In this document: positions 13,964 through 20,382 of the stretch, one piece after another
Layout: the number at the start of each line of letters is the position of its first letter
Numbering within the stretch: position 1 is the stretch's first letter
Virus record (IMG/VR): IMGVR_UViG_3300017744_001653
Coordinates: 1-20,382 of that record
Length of the DNA stretch: 20,382 nt
Reading direction: 5' to 3' (one strand)
Source: a virus
The notes under the pieces: model-generated
What the model saw: only the letters and a program-made list of their open reading frames with translations
What the model was told of the DNA's origin: nothing
Database searches by the model: none
Made by a program: the position numbers and the translations under genes

Positions 13964-15809
13964 CTACTAGACTCCTTCTAAAGTTACCACCACGCATTGC
14001 TGATTCCTGTACTGCTGCTTTAGTTACATCAGCTATCTGTGGCATCATTTTTGTTACCTCTGCTCTTACAGTAGATACAACGCCTGTAGCAAAGTTTACA
14101 TTTTGATAAATGTTTATAGGTGTACCACCACCCATAGCGTTTTTGCTGTTCATGTTATTCATAATAGTACCACCAGTATTAGGTACAAATATTTCAGGAC
14201 CACGTTCTCCTACCATATAAGGTGAACCACCTTGTACTGTTCCACCACCTGCTTTTTTTCCGAGAGAAATTGTAGGTAAAGCATCAGTTCCTGTTAATCC
14301 AAATACACTATTTAGAATTTTATTAACAACAGCCATCTGTAAAAAAGTAGCTATGATTTGACTTACTATGTTTTTTGCAAAATCTTTAAAACTATCCAGT
14401 GCATTTTCTCCTGCTAGTAATGAATTTACAAAATCAGTGGTAAAGGCATTTGATGCACTAATAATAGTTTGTTGCATGGTATCTGTAAAACTAGTAGTTT
14501 CTGCTAACTCATCTTTTGTTTGCTGTAAAAAATCTAAAATTCTTTGTATCTCTTCATCTGTAGCTATTAGTTGACCTGTCTCACCAAGTTTACCTCTCAT
14601 TGCTTCAACTTTTTGCATCTGTGTGTCTATCTGTTCCAATTCAGGTATTGAATTTTTTAATAGACTATTAAATTCTGACATAAAATTAATATCGCCTTCT
14701 AACAAAGTGCTAAGACTAGTTTTTACTTGTTCAGAAGTTTTGTTACTTTTTGTAGTGAGTTCATCAAGCAAAAAATCTATTTCAATTATTGCAGCTATAG
14801 CATTTCTTCTATCGGCTATAGGTTGTCCACCTTTGCCTTTTTTAATTTTTGCTTCTGCTACGTTTTGTTTGTCTTGTTGTTCATTTCTCATTTCACGAAG
14901 TCTAGCTTCTTGCAATGCAGGGTCAGTTTGACCTGTAATATCTGCTAGAGTTTGTCTGCCTGTCACTTTTCTGATAACTTGCCCTATAGAATTAGCTAAA
15001 GCTGTTAATCTATCTGCTAATCCTTTTAAAAAATCTCCTAAACCACTTTTAAATATCTCATCAGCTAGTTGTTTAAAAGCAATAACCATGTTTGATGTTT
15101 TTGTTGACAAGTTATCCATCTTGTTTTCCATTGCACCACCAAACTTTACTTGTAATCCATCAGTTAATATCTTAACCATTTCTGCTGCACCTTCAGCAGT
15201 TTTACCGAACTGTGAAAGTTCTTCTCTACTTTTACCTAATGCTTCAGTCAAAATTTTAGTTGCAGGTATACCTCTATCGTCTAGTTGATTAATTTCTTCA
15301 AGACCCATACCACCTGCTGCTGATCTTTGTACTATTCTAATTAATGCTTCAAATGCACCAAGTTGGTCAATAGATGTTGATGCTGTATCAGCAAATGTCT
15401 GTAGCATATCCATGCTTGGCTCAATACCTGCTGACTTTAACTGTATAAATGCTTTTGTAGCATCTTCTATTTGAAATGGTGTATTTTGAGCAAACTTAAA
15501 AACTTTTTCCATTGCTTTATCACCTGCTTCAATACTTCCAAATACTTGGTCTAATGAATCTTTTAAATCTTCAAAACCTGCACCAACTCCTGCTATCACC
15601 TTCATTGGTATAACCACTGCTGCAATTGCAGCAGCAGCAGCAAGAGCAGGACCTTTGACTTTTGACAAACTACCTGCCATTGAACCAAATGCAGCACCAC
15701 CTGCTGCACCTGTGACTTTAATTTTACCTTCTATTTGTTTTAATTCTTTTTGAAGCTGTTTAGTATCAGCTTTGATTTGAATAATTAATTCATCAACTTT
15801 ATTAGCCAT
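13956..15809 (-). CDS. Tail tape measure protein
   Basis: A 617-residue protein. The N-terminal coil (1-30, MANKVDELIIQIKADTKQLQ) leads into a hydrophobic Ala/Ile stretch (about 52-72, a probable membrane-inserting helix). Then comes a region typical of tape measures (QVFGSI, FAQNTPFQIEDATKAF, LKSAGI, DRGIPATKIL). A long helical centre rich in Gln, Glu and Lys follows (about 290-480), then a second hydrophobic segment and the C-terminal signature GGSPYMVGERGPEIFVP (about 528-545). The protein sets tail length and may help DNA entry. At about 0.15 nm per residue it predicts a tail of roughly 90 nm, if it is not processed. It lies right after the tail assembly chaperones, as in nearly all siphophages. 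Confidence 0.93.
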   Translation of the reverse strand: MANKVDELIIQIKADTKQLQKELKQIEGKIKVTGAAGGAAFGSMAGSLSKVKGPALAAAAAIAAVVIPMKVIAGVGAGFEDLKDSLDQVFGSIEAGDKAMEKVFKFAQNTPFQIEDATKAFIQLKSAGIEPSMDMLQTFADTASTSIDQLGAFEALIRIVQRSAAGGMGLEEINQLDDRGIPATKILTEALGKSREELSQFGKTAEGAAEMVKILTDGLQVKFGGAMENKMDNLSTKTSNMVIAFKQLADEIFKSGLGDFLKGLADRLTALANSIGQVIRKVTGRQTLADITGQTDPALQEARLREMRNEQQDKQNVAEAKIKKGKGGQPIADRRNAIAAIIEIDFLLDELTTKSNKTSEQVKTSLSTLLEGDINFMSEFNSLLKNSIPELEQIDTQMQKVEAMRGKLGETGQLIATDEEIQRILDFLQQTKDELAETTSFTDTMQQTIISASNAFTTDFVNSLLAGENALDSFKDFAKNIVSQIIATFLQMAVVNKILNSVFGLTGTDALPTISLGKKAGGGTVQGGSPYMVGERGPEIFVPNTGGTIMNNMNSKNAMGGGTPINIYQNVNFATGVVSTVRAEVTKMMPQIADVTKAAVQESAMRGGNFRRSLVGG

Positions 15810-16014
15810 CAGGATATAACTCCATCATTTCTTGCAACCTATCTGAATCCATAGGTGCTTCTTTTTCTTCACCACTTGCATGAAAAGTCTTAAAACCTGA
15901 TATTGCTAAATACATCTCTCTAGGTGAAAGATTCCAAAAATCAGTAGGTCTCATATTCATCATGCCTATACAGATTTTTATATAATCTGCCCAGTTGATG
16001 CTTACAGAGTTCAC
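15802..16014 (-). CDS. Tail assembly chaperone, second part (Phage_TAC_6 / GTA g10.1-like)
   Basis: A 70-residue reading frame whose core, MRPTDFWNLSPREMYLAISG (about 21-40), matches the Rcc01693/Phage_TAC_6 family, found between the first chaperone and the tape measure in alphaproteobacterial phages and gene transfer agents. The only start available is a GTG at 16014 that overlaps the TGA of the preceding gene (GTGA) and has no Shine-Dalgarno. The frame is -1 relative to the upstream gene, and an A9 run precedes the junction. The peptide is therefore probably made mainly as the C-terminal part of a -1 frameshift fusion of about 185 residues, like GT of lambda, or by re-initiation. Confidence 0.8.
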   Translation of the reverse strand: MNSVSINWADYIKICIGMMNMRPTDFWNLSPREMYLAISGFKTFHASGEEKEAPMDSDRLQEMMELYPDG

Positions 16015-16358
16015 GCTACTACTTTTTTTTTATCTACTTCCTCTTCTGAGTCGTTATCGGTTAATGTTGCAACTAAGAGTTTAGCTACTTCGGTTGATGC
16101 TACTACTATTCCTACACTAGAAATGATTTCACCTACTTTCTTATCATCATAATCATTGCCACCACCTCTAAGGGCGTGTCTTAAAACAACTATTAGAGTA
16201 CGAATACGCACTTTAGCTTCAGCAATGGCAGTAGCTAATTCTAAAATGCCTTTATCTAATTCGTCTTCAATTCTTACTAATGCATCTATTGTAAGTCTGC
16301 ATTTATAAGTTTCACTACCTAATGTTAGAGGTATTTCACCCTTTAGTGGATTTGCCAT
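16011..16358 (-). CDS. Tail assembly chaperone, first part (GTA g10 / Phage_TAC_11-like)
   Basis: A 115-residue protein from ATG at 16358, chosen because AAAGGAG lies nine bases upstream; an upstream in-frame start 12 codons earlier lacks such a site. The region MANPLKGEIPLTLGSETYKC and LTIDALVRIEDEL match GTA-gp10-like chaperones, whose N-terminus resembles the tube protein and recruits it to the tape measure. The C-terminus is acidic, then DKKKVVA, and the three lysine codons form A9, a slippery sequence just before the stop. The start lies 23 bases inside the preceding small gene. The product would coat the tape measure before the tube polymerises. Confidence 0.85.
   Translation of the reverse strand: MANPLKGEIPLTLGSETYKCRLTIDALVRIEDELDKGILELATAIAEAKVRIRTLIVVLRHALRGGGNDYDDKKVGEIISSVGIVVASTEVAKLLVATLTDNDSEEEVDKKKVVA
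16023..16031 (-). promoter_or_regulatory. Candidate -1 programmed frameshift site (A9 run)
   Basis: The minus strand reads GAT AAA AAA AAA GTA GTA GCG TGA, ending the first chaperone frame. The run contains the heptamer A AAA AAA in the correct register. A -1 slip gives AGT AGT AGC GTG AAC..., which is open and continues exactly in frame into the 70-codon second chaperone. Frameshifts at this place in the genome, between tail tube and tape measure, are a conserved feature of siphophages. Direct evidence of slippage would need protein or ribosome-profiling data. Confidence 0.72.
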
Positions 16359-16572
16359 CTGACTTTTCTCCTTTTGATTCACTTGCTTTTGCAAGTTTTA
16401 TTTTTAATATATTATCTCTTGTATCAATGACTGATGACATAACTTGCATCATTTTGCCATTTACTTTGATAGTATCTTTAATATCACATACTGGTATATC
16501 TAATTGATCTCCATTAAACATACCATGTACATCTTGATTGTTAATTTTAAGTAATACTTTTTCCCAAGCCAT
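16336..16572 (-). CDS. Small hypothetical protein between tail tube and chaperones
   Basis: A 78-residue soluble protein (MAWEKVLLKINNQDVHGMFN at its start) with an excellent AAGGAG Shine-Dalgarno that overlaps the stop of the tail tube gene. The C-terminal 20 residues are lysine- and serine-rich (ASESKGEKSDGKSTKG), probably disordered. The N-terminal part seems to be a small beta-rich domain. I do not recognise a family; genes of this size here can encode tube-associated or assembly factors. The next gene's Shine-Dalgarno and start lie inside its 3' end, so it is part of the tail operon and coupled with it. Confidence 0.7.
   Translation of the reverse strand: MAWEKVLLKINNQDVHGMFNGDQLDIPVCDIKDTIKVNGKMMQVMSSVIDTRDNILKIKLAKASESKGEKSDGKSTKG
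16368..16372 (-). promoter_or_regulatory. Shine-Dalgarno deciding the start of the first tail chaperone
   Basis: AGGAG within AAAGGAGAAAAG on the minus strand, nine bases before ATG 16358 and inside the 3' end of the preceding gene. It excludes the longer frame starting at 16394 as the main product. Confidence 0.8.
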
Positions 16573-16582
16573 AAGTTACTCC

Positions 16583-17023
16583 TTATGCTGCTGCAAATGT
16601 AATGTATCCTGCTGATTCAAAAGACATTGAGTATGTTGCTTCACCATTATATTCACCTGAGTACTCTAAAGATGTAATTTGGAAATTACCTGTATAAGTA
16701 CCTAAGTTAGGTATTATAAATTGAAATGCTTCAAATGCTGCTGTTTGTGCTGATGAACCATTTGATGTATTTTGTTGTGCTTGAAATGCAGTTCTTACTG
16801 CAACTTCTGCTGCTGAATCTGTAAATACTCCTGAACCACTAATAGAAATACTATTAACTCCTGCTCCTGCTAATAAAGTTCTAGTACCAAGACTGTCTTT
16901 ATTAGTTATATCTACTGATTCTTCATTAAGTGTGATTGATGTAGACCTTAAACCACCAATAGTAGTTTTAGTTCCACTGATGTCAATTTTCATTAAAACA
17001 TCTAAACCTTTCTGTGCTGCCAT
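16583..17023 (-). CDS. Major tail (tube) protein
   Basis: A 146-residue protein of the Phage_tail_2 / TP901-1 major tail type. The features are MAAQKGLDVLMKID at the start, GGLRSTSITLNEESVDITNK (about 24-43), the 'SISGSGVF' strand (58-65), FQFIIPNLGTYTGNFQITSL, and the closing YSGEYNGEATYSMSFESAG, which is the usual C-terminal strand pair of tube proteins. It polymerises into stacked hexameric rings around the tape measure. A strong TATAGGAG six bases before the ATG fits a highly expressed structural gene. There is no Ig-like decoration domain, and the length is normal for the family. Confidence 0.92.
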   Translation of the reverse strand: MAAQKGLDVLMKIDISGTKTTIGGLRSTSITLNEESVDITNKDSLGTRTLLAGAGVNSISISGSGVFTDSAAEVAVRTAFQAQQNTSNGSSAQTAAFEAFQFIIPNLGTYTGNFQITSLEYSGEYNGEATYSMSFESAGYITFAAA

Positions 17024-17039
17024 TTTTTTCTCCTATAAA

Positions 17040-17444
17040 TTAGTTAGTTCCTAATATTATTGCTCGGAATCGCATGACTCCATGTCTAGTAACACCGTCT
17101 GGGTCTCTCATTATATCACTATATTCAAATCTGAGGTTAATCAAATTGAAACCAGTAACAGTTAAGTCTATATCATGCAATAAATCGTGTACCTTGTCCA
17201 TTATTTGTTTTGTCTCCTTACTACCTTTGTATTGTGACCAAATATGAATATTGATTGTGTATTCTCCACCTGTTAAATCTTTTGTACTGTAATCAATGGC
17301 TGTTTCTTCACCAAGAGTAATAAATGGATAGGTGTTGCCTTCTATAACTTCATCATAAACACCACAGGATAAAGTAGATGTGATCGCACTTACGTTTAAA
17401 GCAGAATAGATAGCACTCTGTAATTGAAACTGTCCAATACTCAT
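17040..17444 (-). CDS. Tail terminator / completion protein (DUF3168)
   Basis: A 134-residue protein. The opening FQLQSAIYSALN, then VYDEVIEGNTYPFITLGEET, IHIWSQYKG and the C-terminal RFEYSDIMRDPDGVTRHGVM match DUF3168 (PF11367), the tail terminator family (lambda gpU-like, GTA g8). It caps the tail tube and docks it to the head stopper. An AAGGAGTG precedes the ATG, and the start overlaps the stop of the HK97-gp10-like gene (ATGA). The gene order stopper, gp10-like, terminator, tube is the standard one. Confidence 0.9.
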   Translation of the reverse strand: MSIGQFQLQSAIYSALNVSAITSTLSCGVYDEVIEGNTYPFITLGEETAIDYSTKDLTGGEYTINIHIWSQYKGSKETKQIMDKVHDLLHDIDLTVTGFNLINLRFEYSDIMRDPDGVTRHGVMRFRAIILGTN

Positions 17445-17872
17445 TTAAGCACTCCTTTTTTAAACATGCTTTCTATCTTTCTTCTATTCTTTTCTAATGC
17501 AGGTTGCATAAAAGGTCTTTCAGTCATTTGTGTTGTTCCAAACTCTAATGCCTTTGAATAGGGTGCTGATGATATAATTTGACCTACAACAGTTCCATTG
17601 GACTTAACATCTACATCCATTGTAATTTGACTAGCTAAGAATCCTGTATCACTAGCAGGTGGTTGATTTGGTGCAGATGCTGTATGTGTTCTTCTTGGTT
17701 CATACTTTTCGTATGTTCTACCAGTACCACCTTTTAATATGCTTTCTTTAGCTGTGTTTTGCACCATCATAGTTCCACGAGTTACATATTCTTTAACTTT
17801 GTTATCTTTTAATCTTTTTTCTAACTTTTTGTTAAATGCTTTGAGATTGGTAATTTTTAAATCAATACTCAT
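17441..17872 (-). CDS. HK97 gp10-like head-tail completion protein
   Basis: A 143-residue basic protein of the HK97-gp10 family (PF04883). It has an N-terminal coil (LKAFNKKLEKRLKDNKVK), a V-Q-N-x-A-K helix (about 36-42), GRTYEKYEPRRTHTASAPNQ, then PPASDTGFLASQI, and near the end SAPYSKALEFGTTQMTERPF, where A-x-x-L-E-F-G-T...R-P-F is the family signature. Members act at the head-tail interface or in tail completion. Both ends are coupled with the neighbours by four-base ATGA overlaps. Confidence 0.93.
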   Translation of the reverse strand: MSIDLKITNLKAFNKKLEKRLKDNKVKEYVTRGTMMVQNTAKESILKGGTGRTYEKYEPRRTHTASAPNQPPASDTGFLASQITMDVDVKSNGTVVGQIISSAPYSKALEFGTTQMTERPFMQPALEKNRRKIESMFKKGVLK

Positions 17873-18198
17873 ATTGCTACGCCTTCTTCACATAACAATT
17901 TTAAGAATCTATCTCTTTCATCAACATTTACAATACCTTTAACATTAAAGTTACGAGTACCATAAGTAACCCTACTATTAGTAGATATATTGCTCATATA
18001 ACGAATTGTAACCTCGTGTGTTACCTTCTCTTGAACCATGCCTTGCCTATATGTGCTATTAGCATTAGTTGGCTTTATATTGGCGTATATAAATGTGACT
18101 GGAGAATAAGATTGTGAAAGACCACCACCTGCATCACGAGTATTAGTAGCATTTTCTACTTTGACCCTATATCGCATCTTGCCGATACTGTTAGCCAT
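17869..18198 (-). CDS. Head-tail joining protein (stopper / head closure)
   Basis: A 109-residue protein of the Phage_H_T_join family (PF05521; SPP1 gp16 / HK97 gp7-like). It has the opening IGKMRYRVKVENATNTRDAG, Y-A-N-I-K-P (38-43), a V-T-H-E-V-T-I-R-Y strand (61-69) and V-D-E-R-D-R-F-L (92-99). These beta-strand proteins close the portal channel after DNA packaging and bind the tail. A TTAGG precedes the ATG; the gene follows the connector gene by one base. Confidence 0.92.
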   Translation of the reverse strand: MANSIGKMRYRVKVENATNTRDAGGGLSQSYSPVTFIYANIKPTNANSTYRQGMVQEKVTHEVTIRYMSNISTNSRVTYGTRNFNVKGIVNVDERDRFLKLLCEEGVAI

Positions 18199-18199
18199 A

Positions 18200-18856
18200 T
18201 TAACCTAATGCCATTAATGAAGATGAGCCTAAACCTTTATGCACGACATATGGTGCATATAAAGACCTTAACATTGGTGGATAAGGCAATTTAGCATCAT
18301 ACATATCACCTCTATGCTCATAAAGGTAAGCTATGTGTTGTAGTATGCCTAGTCTTATTGGTTCAGGAATATTATATTGTGATGTGTAACCTGCTATATA
18401 TTTAACTTCTATAGCATTAGCTACTCTTAGTGCTGTAGGAAAAGATGAGCCTGTTCTTAAAACAATTCTTGCTGGTTCTCTAGCATTGTCTACATAGTAT
18501 TTAGTAGCATCCATAGTAGTAGCTGTATCTGAATCATCATAGGTCTTAACATGGGTTACAGAAGCTACTGGCGATCTTGGTAAAACTACATAGTTTTTAT
18601 AATAATTAAGGTAAGGACCAGTTCTTAATCCTTCCCATAAAGGGTCAAAAGAATCTTGGAAAGCATCTAAATAAAGTATTAATGTTTGAGTCATCAAAGC
18701 TCTACCTGTGTGTTCTTCACAGAACCTTCTAGCTGTTTCTATAAAAGGTCTAATAATCCTTTCGTCAGTAGAATCATCAACTCGTAAGTATTCTTTAACT
18801 TCTTGTAATGTTACTGGCTCTTGTGTTGGTTCTACGCTTACTGTTAATCCTGCCAT
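18200..18856 (-). CDS. Head-tail connector (gp6/gp8-like adaptor)
   Basis: A 218-residue protein from ATG at 18856, which shares a base with the upstream TAA (TAATG); the frame runs 18 codons further but without support. The opening VTLQEVKEYLRVD, then IRPFIETARRFCEEHTGRAL, is the classical helical start of phage head-tail connector proteins (phiE125 gp8 / HK97 gp6-like, GTA g6). The second half, SVTHVKTYDD, YYVDNAREPARIVLR, VKYIAGY and IPEPIRLGILQHIAYLYEHR, is also typical. It forms a ring under the portal. A GGAG lies ten bases upstream of the start. Confidence 0.92.
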   Translation of the reverse strand: MAGLTVSVEPTQEPVTLQEVKEYLRVDDSTDERIIRPFIETARRFCEEHTGRALMTQTLILYLDAFQDSFDPLWEGLRTGPYLNYYKNYVVLPRSPVASVTHVKTYDDSDTATTMDATKYYVDNAREPARIVLRTGSSFPTALRVANAIEVKYIAGYTSQYNIPEPIRLGILQHIAYLYEHRGDMYDAKLPYPPMLRSLYAPYVVHKGLGSSSLMALG

Positions 18857-19059
18857 TAGATAAATGCTCCTATGACTTGTGATGCAATGATTAATGCATA
18901 CAGACCCCAAATTTGATGTTCCATACGAACAAATCTTTTAGAACCTGATTCCATACGCCTTTCTATATTTTCATAGCGTAATGCACATATCTGTTCGTGC
19001 AATTCCAACTTAGTGAGATCAGTTGGGTTTGTTATTTCCACTTTCGGCATCTTCATCAT
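18856..19059 (-). CDS. Small C-terminally anchored membrane protein (XhlA-like topology)
   Basis: A 67-residue protein with a charged, probably coiled-coil N-terminal half (LHEQICALRYENIERRMESG) and a single C-terminal membrane helix (about 48-67, QIWGLYALIIASQVIGAFI). That layout resembles haemolysin XhlA and other small phage lysis-related membrane proteins, though placement among head-tail genes is unusual for a holin. Two ATGs in tandem start it; a third, three codons on, is an alternative. It overlaps the preceding gene by 41 bases. The function is uncertain; an inner-membrane role at assembly or entry is also possible. Confidence 0.65.
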   Translation of the reverse strand: MMKMPKVEITNPTDLTKLELHEQICALRYENIERRMESGSKRFVRMEHQIWGLYALIIASQVIGAFI

Positions 19060-19327
19060 TTACTTCCATTTCTTCAGGCAAATTCTCTTTGAGTTCTGCC
19101 ATGTAATGATTGATTAGTACATCTGCTTTTTCTATTTCAAACTGTGCATTTGCAACCAATTCATTCTTTTGTTTTTGAATGATGGCTAGTTTGTTATATA
19201 AAACTTTACCTTCATCAGACATGTCATCTATAAGATATTGTTTATTAACATCTTTGTCATCTACCTTTTCAGTAAGTGTTAAAACCTTTGGTTCTTCGTT
19301 TACTATATTTTCGTTAGCTTCTGCCAT
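19019..19327 (-). CDS. Small hypothetical protein, 102 aa, coiled-coil
   Basis: A 102-residue acidic protein with an AGGAG eight bases before its ATG. The first 30 residues are polar, the middle (about 36-82, GKVLYNKLAIIQKQKNELVA and on) is a predicted helix or coiled coil, and the C-terminus is highly acidic (LPEEMEVNDEDAESGNN). I recall similar small proteins downstream of fibre or capsid genes in marine phages (a DUF6447-like look), but the family name is not certain. It may be a virion accessory or assembly protein associated with the S74 fibre encoded just upstream. Confidence 0.65.
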   Translation of the reverse strand: MAEANENIVNEEPKVLTLTEKVDDKDVNKQYLIDDMSDEGKVLYNKLAIIQKQKNELVANAQFEIEKADVLINHYMAELKENLPEEMEVNDEDAESGNNKPN

Positions 19328-19362
19328 TATTAATTCTCCTAATTAAAAGTATTAGTCTATCA

Positions 19363-20382
19363 CTATCCTTCCAATGTTTCTATTCTAGTTTTTAAATCGT
19401 CTATTATTGTTTGTTGTTCTTGTATAGCTTTTACAAGCAATGGTGTGAGTTTTCCATAATCCATAGTTTGTATTTCTTCGCCATCTTTTTCACCTTTAAC
19501 TACATAAGGAACTATCTCTTGAACTTCATGTGCTATAAAACCTTCATCAGTTTCTTGTGATTTTTTCCAATCAAATTGAACTGGTTTTAATTTATTAACT
19601 CTATCTAAACCATCTTTTAGAGGTATCACATTTTCTTTTAATCTGTAGTCTGAACCAGCGTTGTAAGAAACTGCTGAACCATTAGTTGAAATATTACCAG
19701 TATTACCACCATCTGACCTAAATTGAACATGAGGACTACTTGAGCCATTACTCATATTTAAAATTAAATTTATATCATCATTAGTTGCGTTAACTTGTTG
19801 TCCACCACCAAAAGAATGACCATAATTAGTTGTGCCATTTGAAAGTCCTGAAGCTGTTGTGGTGCTTACTAACAATGTTCCACTACTATTTATTCTCATG
19901 CGTTCTGAACCTAATGTGTCAAAACGTAAATAATCTTGTGCATTATTAAAGGTTATTTCTTCTCCTGCACCATTACCTATAGTATTTGAAAGGTAGATGT
20001 CTTTGAATCTTTGACCTGATGCACCTAAATCAATCGCATTATCTCTACCACTATTACCTGAACCTGAAGATGTGAATGGTCTTATACAGTCTAATGAATC
20101 AGCAAATTGAACTGCTGTATCACCAGTACCAATAACTATATCACCACCTTCAGTACCAATACTTCCAACTACATTTCCTTGTTTGCGTAATACTAAGATA
20201 CTTCCATCATTAGAGTTGTTCTTGCCAATTTCCATAACAGCACCATTAGCATCTGTAGCAATTTCAACTTTACCTGTTGATGCTGCATAACCAAAACCTT
20301 TTTGAGAAGCAAATCCACTAGCAGGATTAACAACTGTATTACCCACCAACAAGTTACCTGATGAGTCTATTCTCATGCGTTC
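19363..20382 (-). CDS. Fibre/appendage protein with C-terminal peptidase S74 chaperone domain, 5' end outside window
   Basis: The frame is open to the window edge, so at least 339 residues are present and the true start is missing. The visible part has Gly/Ser/Asn-rich strand repeats, including E-R-M-R-I-(D/N)-S-S-G-x-L-L-V twice, and DIYLSN, all common in phage fibre shafts. The last 96 residues form an S74 intramolecular chaperone: S-D-Y-R-L-K with the expected cleavage Ser, GFIAHEVQEIVP, MDYGKLTPLLVKAIQEQ and a terminal coiled coil. The domain helps trimerise the fibre and is then normally cut off. Its location just before the head-tail connector genes, away from the tail-tip genes, suggests a head fibre or other separate appendage, but the upstream context is not visible. 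Confidence 0.85.
   Translation of the reverse strand, partial: ERMRIDSSGNLLVGNTVVNPASGFASQKGFGYAASTGKVEIATDANGAVMEIGKNNSNDGSILVLRKQGNVVGSIGTEGGDIVIGTGDTAVQFADSLDCIRPFTSSGSGNSGRDNAIDLGASGQRFKDIYLSNTIGNGAGEEITFNNAQDYLRFDTLGSERMRINSSGTLLVSTTTASGLSNGTTNYGHSFGGGQQVNATNDDINLILNMSNGSSSPHVQFRSDGGNTGNISTNGSAVSYNAGSDYRLKENVIPLKDGLDRVNKLKPVQFDWKKSQETDEGFIAHEVQEIVPYVVKGEKDGEEIQTMDYGKLTPLLVKAIQEQQTIIDDLKTRIETLEG
19891..19905. repeat. 15-base direct repeat, copy 1 (second copy 20368-20382)
   Basis: The 15 bases tattctcatgcgttc occur here and again at the right window edge, both within the S74 fibre gene. They encode the repeated shaft motif E-R-M-R-I. The copies reflect a repeated protein motif about 160 residues apart and may promote recombination between fibre segments. 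Confidence 0.8.
20368..20382. repeat. 15-base direct repeat, copy 2 (first copy 19891-19905)
   Basis: Same 15 bases as at 19891-19905, in the same frame of the fibre gene. The repeat may extend beyond the window. Confidence 0.75.

Noticed and set aside
16022-16032. T-run on the plus strand as a terminator
   Set aside because: There is no adjacent GC-rich hairpin and the run is within coding sequence; frameshift signal is the better explanation.
1-20382. tRNA genes, CRISPR arrays, insertion sequences, integrase or attachment site
   Set aside because: No cloverleaf-like segment, regularly spaced repeats, transposase or recombinase frame was seen on either strand.

Overview
The window is a late-gene region of a tailed, siphovirus-type dsDNA phage. 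It could be a free phage, a metagenomic phage contig or a prophage; no integrase or attachment site is visible. Every supported gene lies on the minus strand, so transcription runs from position 20382 towards position 1. The DNA is clearly AT-rich by eye, and genes are packed with overlaps. No stretch over 300 bases lacks a gene. The tail gene order (connector, stopper, HK97-gp10-like, DUF3168, tube, two chaperones, tape measure, distal tail, hub, DUF6950, tail-tip megaprotein) matches HK97-like siphophages and the gene transfer agent of Alphaproteobacteria. Together with the base composition and protein style, this suggests a marine alphaproteobacterial host such as SAR11. The host call is inference.

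Layout in transcription order. (1) 20382-18856: the 3' part of a fibre-like protein ending in a peptidase S74 chaperone domain, then two small genes, one with a C-terminal membrane anchor. (2) 18856-17040: head-tail connection genes. (3) 17023-12000: tail tube, a small unknown, two tail assembly chaperone genes probably joined by a -1 frameshift at an A9 run, tape measure, distal tail protein, hub and a DUF6950 protein. (4) 12007-6848: a 1464-residue tail-tip/fibre protein with fibronectin III and S74 domains, a small adhesin-like protein and a small unknown. (5) 6845-3458: a holin-like membrane protein, then a curli-type (type VIII) secretion cassette: CsgF-like, CsgG, a curlin-like secreted protein and a FecR-domain secreted protein with a curlin-like tail. 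(6) 3429-2932: a small gene with its own sigma70-like promoter and intrinsic terminator, arranged like a moron. (7) 2915-1098: a CHASE2-sensor adenylate cyclase with all class III catalytic residues. (8) 1077-1: i-spanin, o-spanin, a 54-residue membrane protein and the start of a staphylococcal-nuclease-like enzyme.

The unusual part is 6.5-1.1 kb. Between the tail and lysis genes the phage carries the secretion pore, pore adaptor and candidate fibre subunits of a curli system, plus a FecR protein and a CHASE2 cyclase, two families that I recall often being neighbours in bacteria. Within the cassette, three successive genes begin inside the 3' end of the gene before them, and each overlap covers almost exactly the export signal of the downstream protein. 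A reasonable hypothesis is an infection-time programme that changes the host surface and cAMP level, affecting aggregation, adhesion or superinfection. That role is inferred, not shown.
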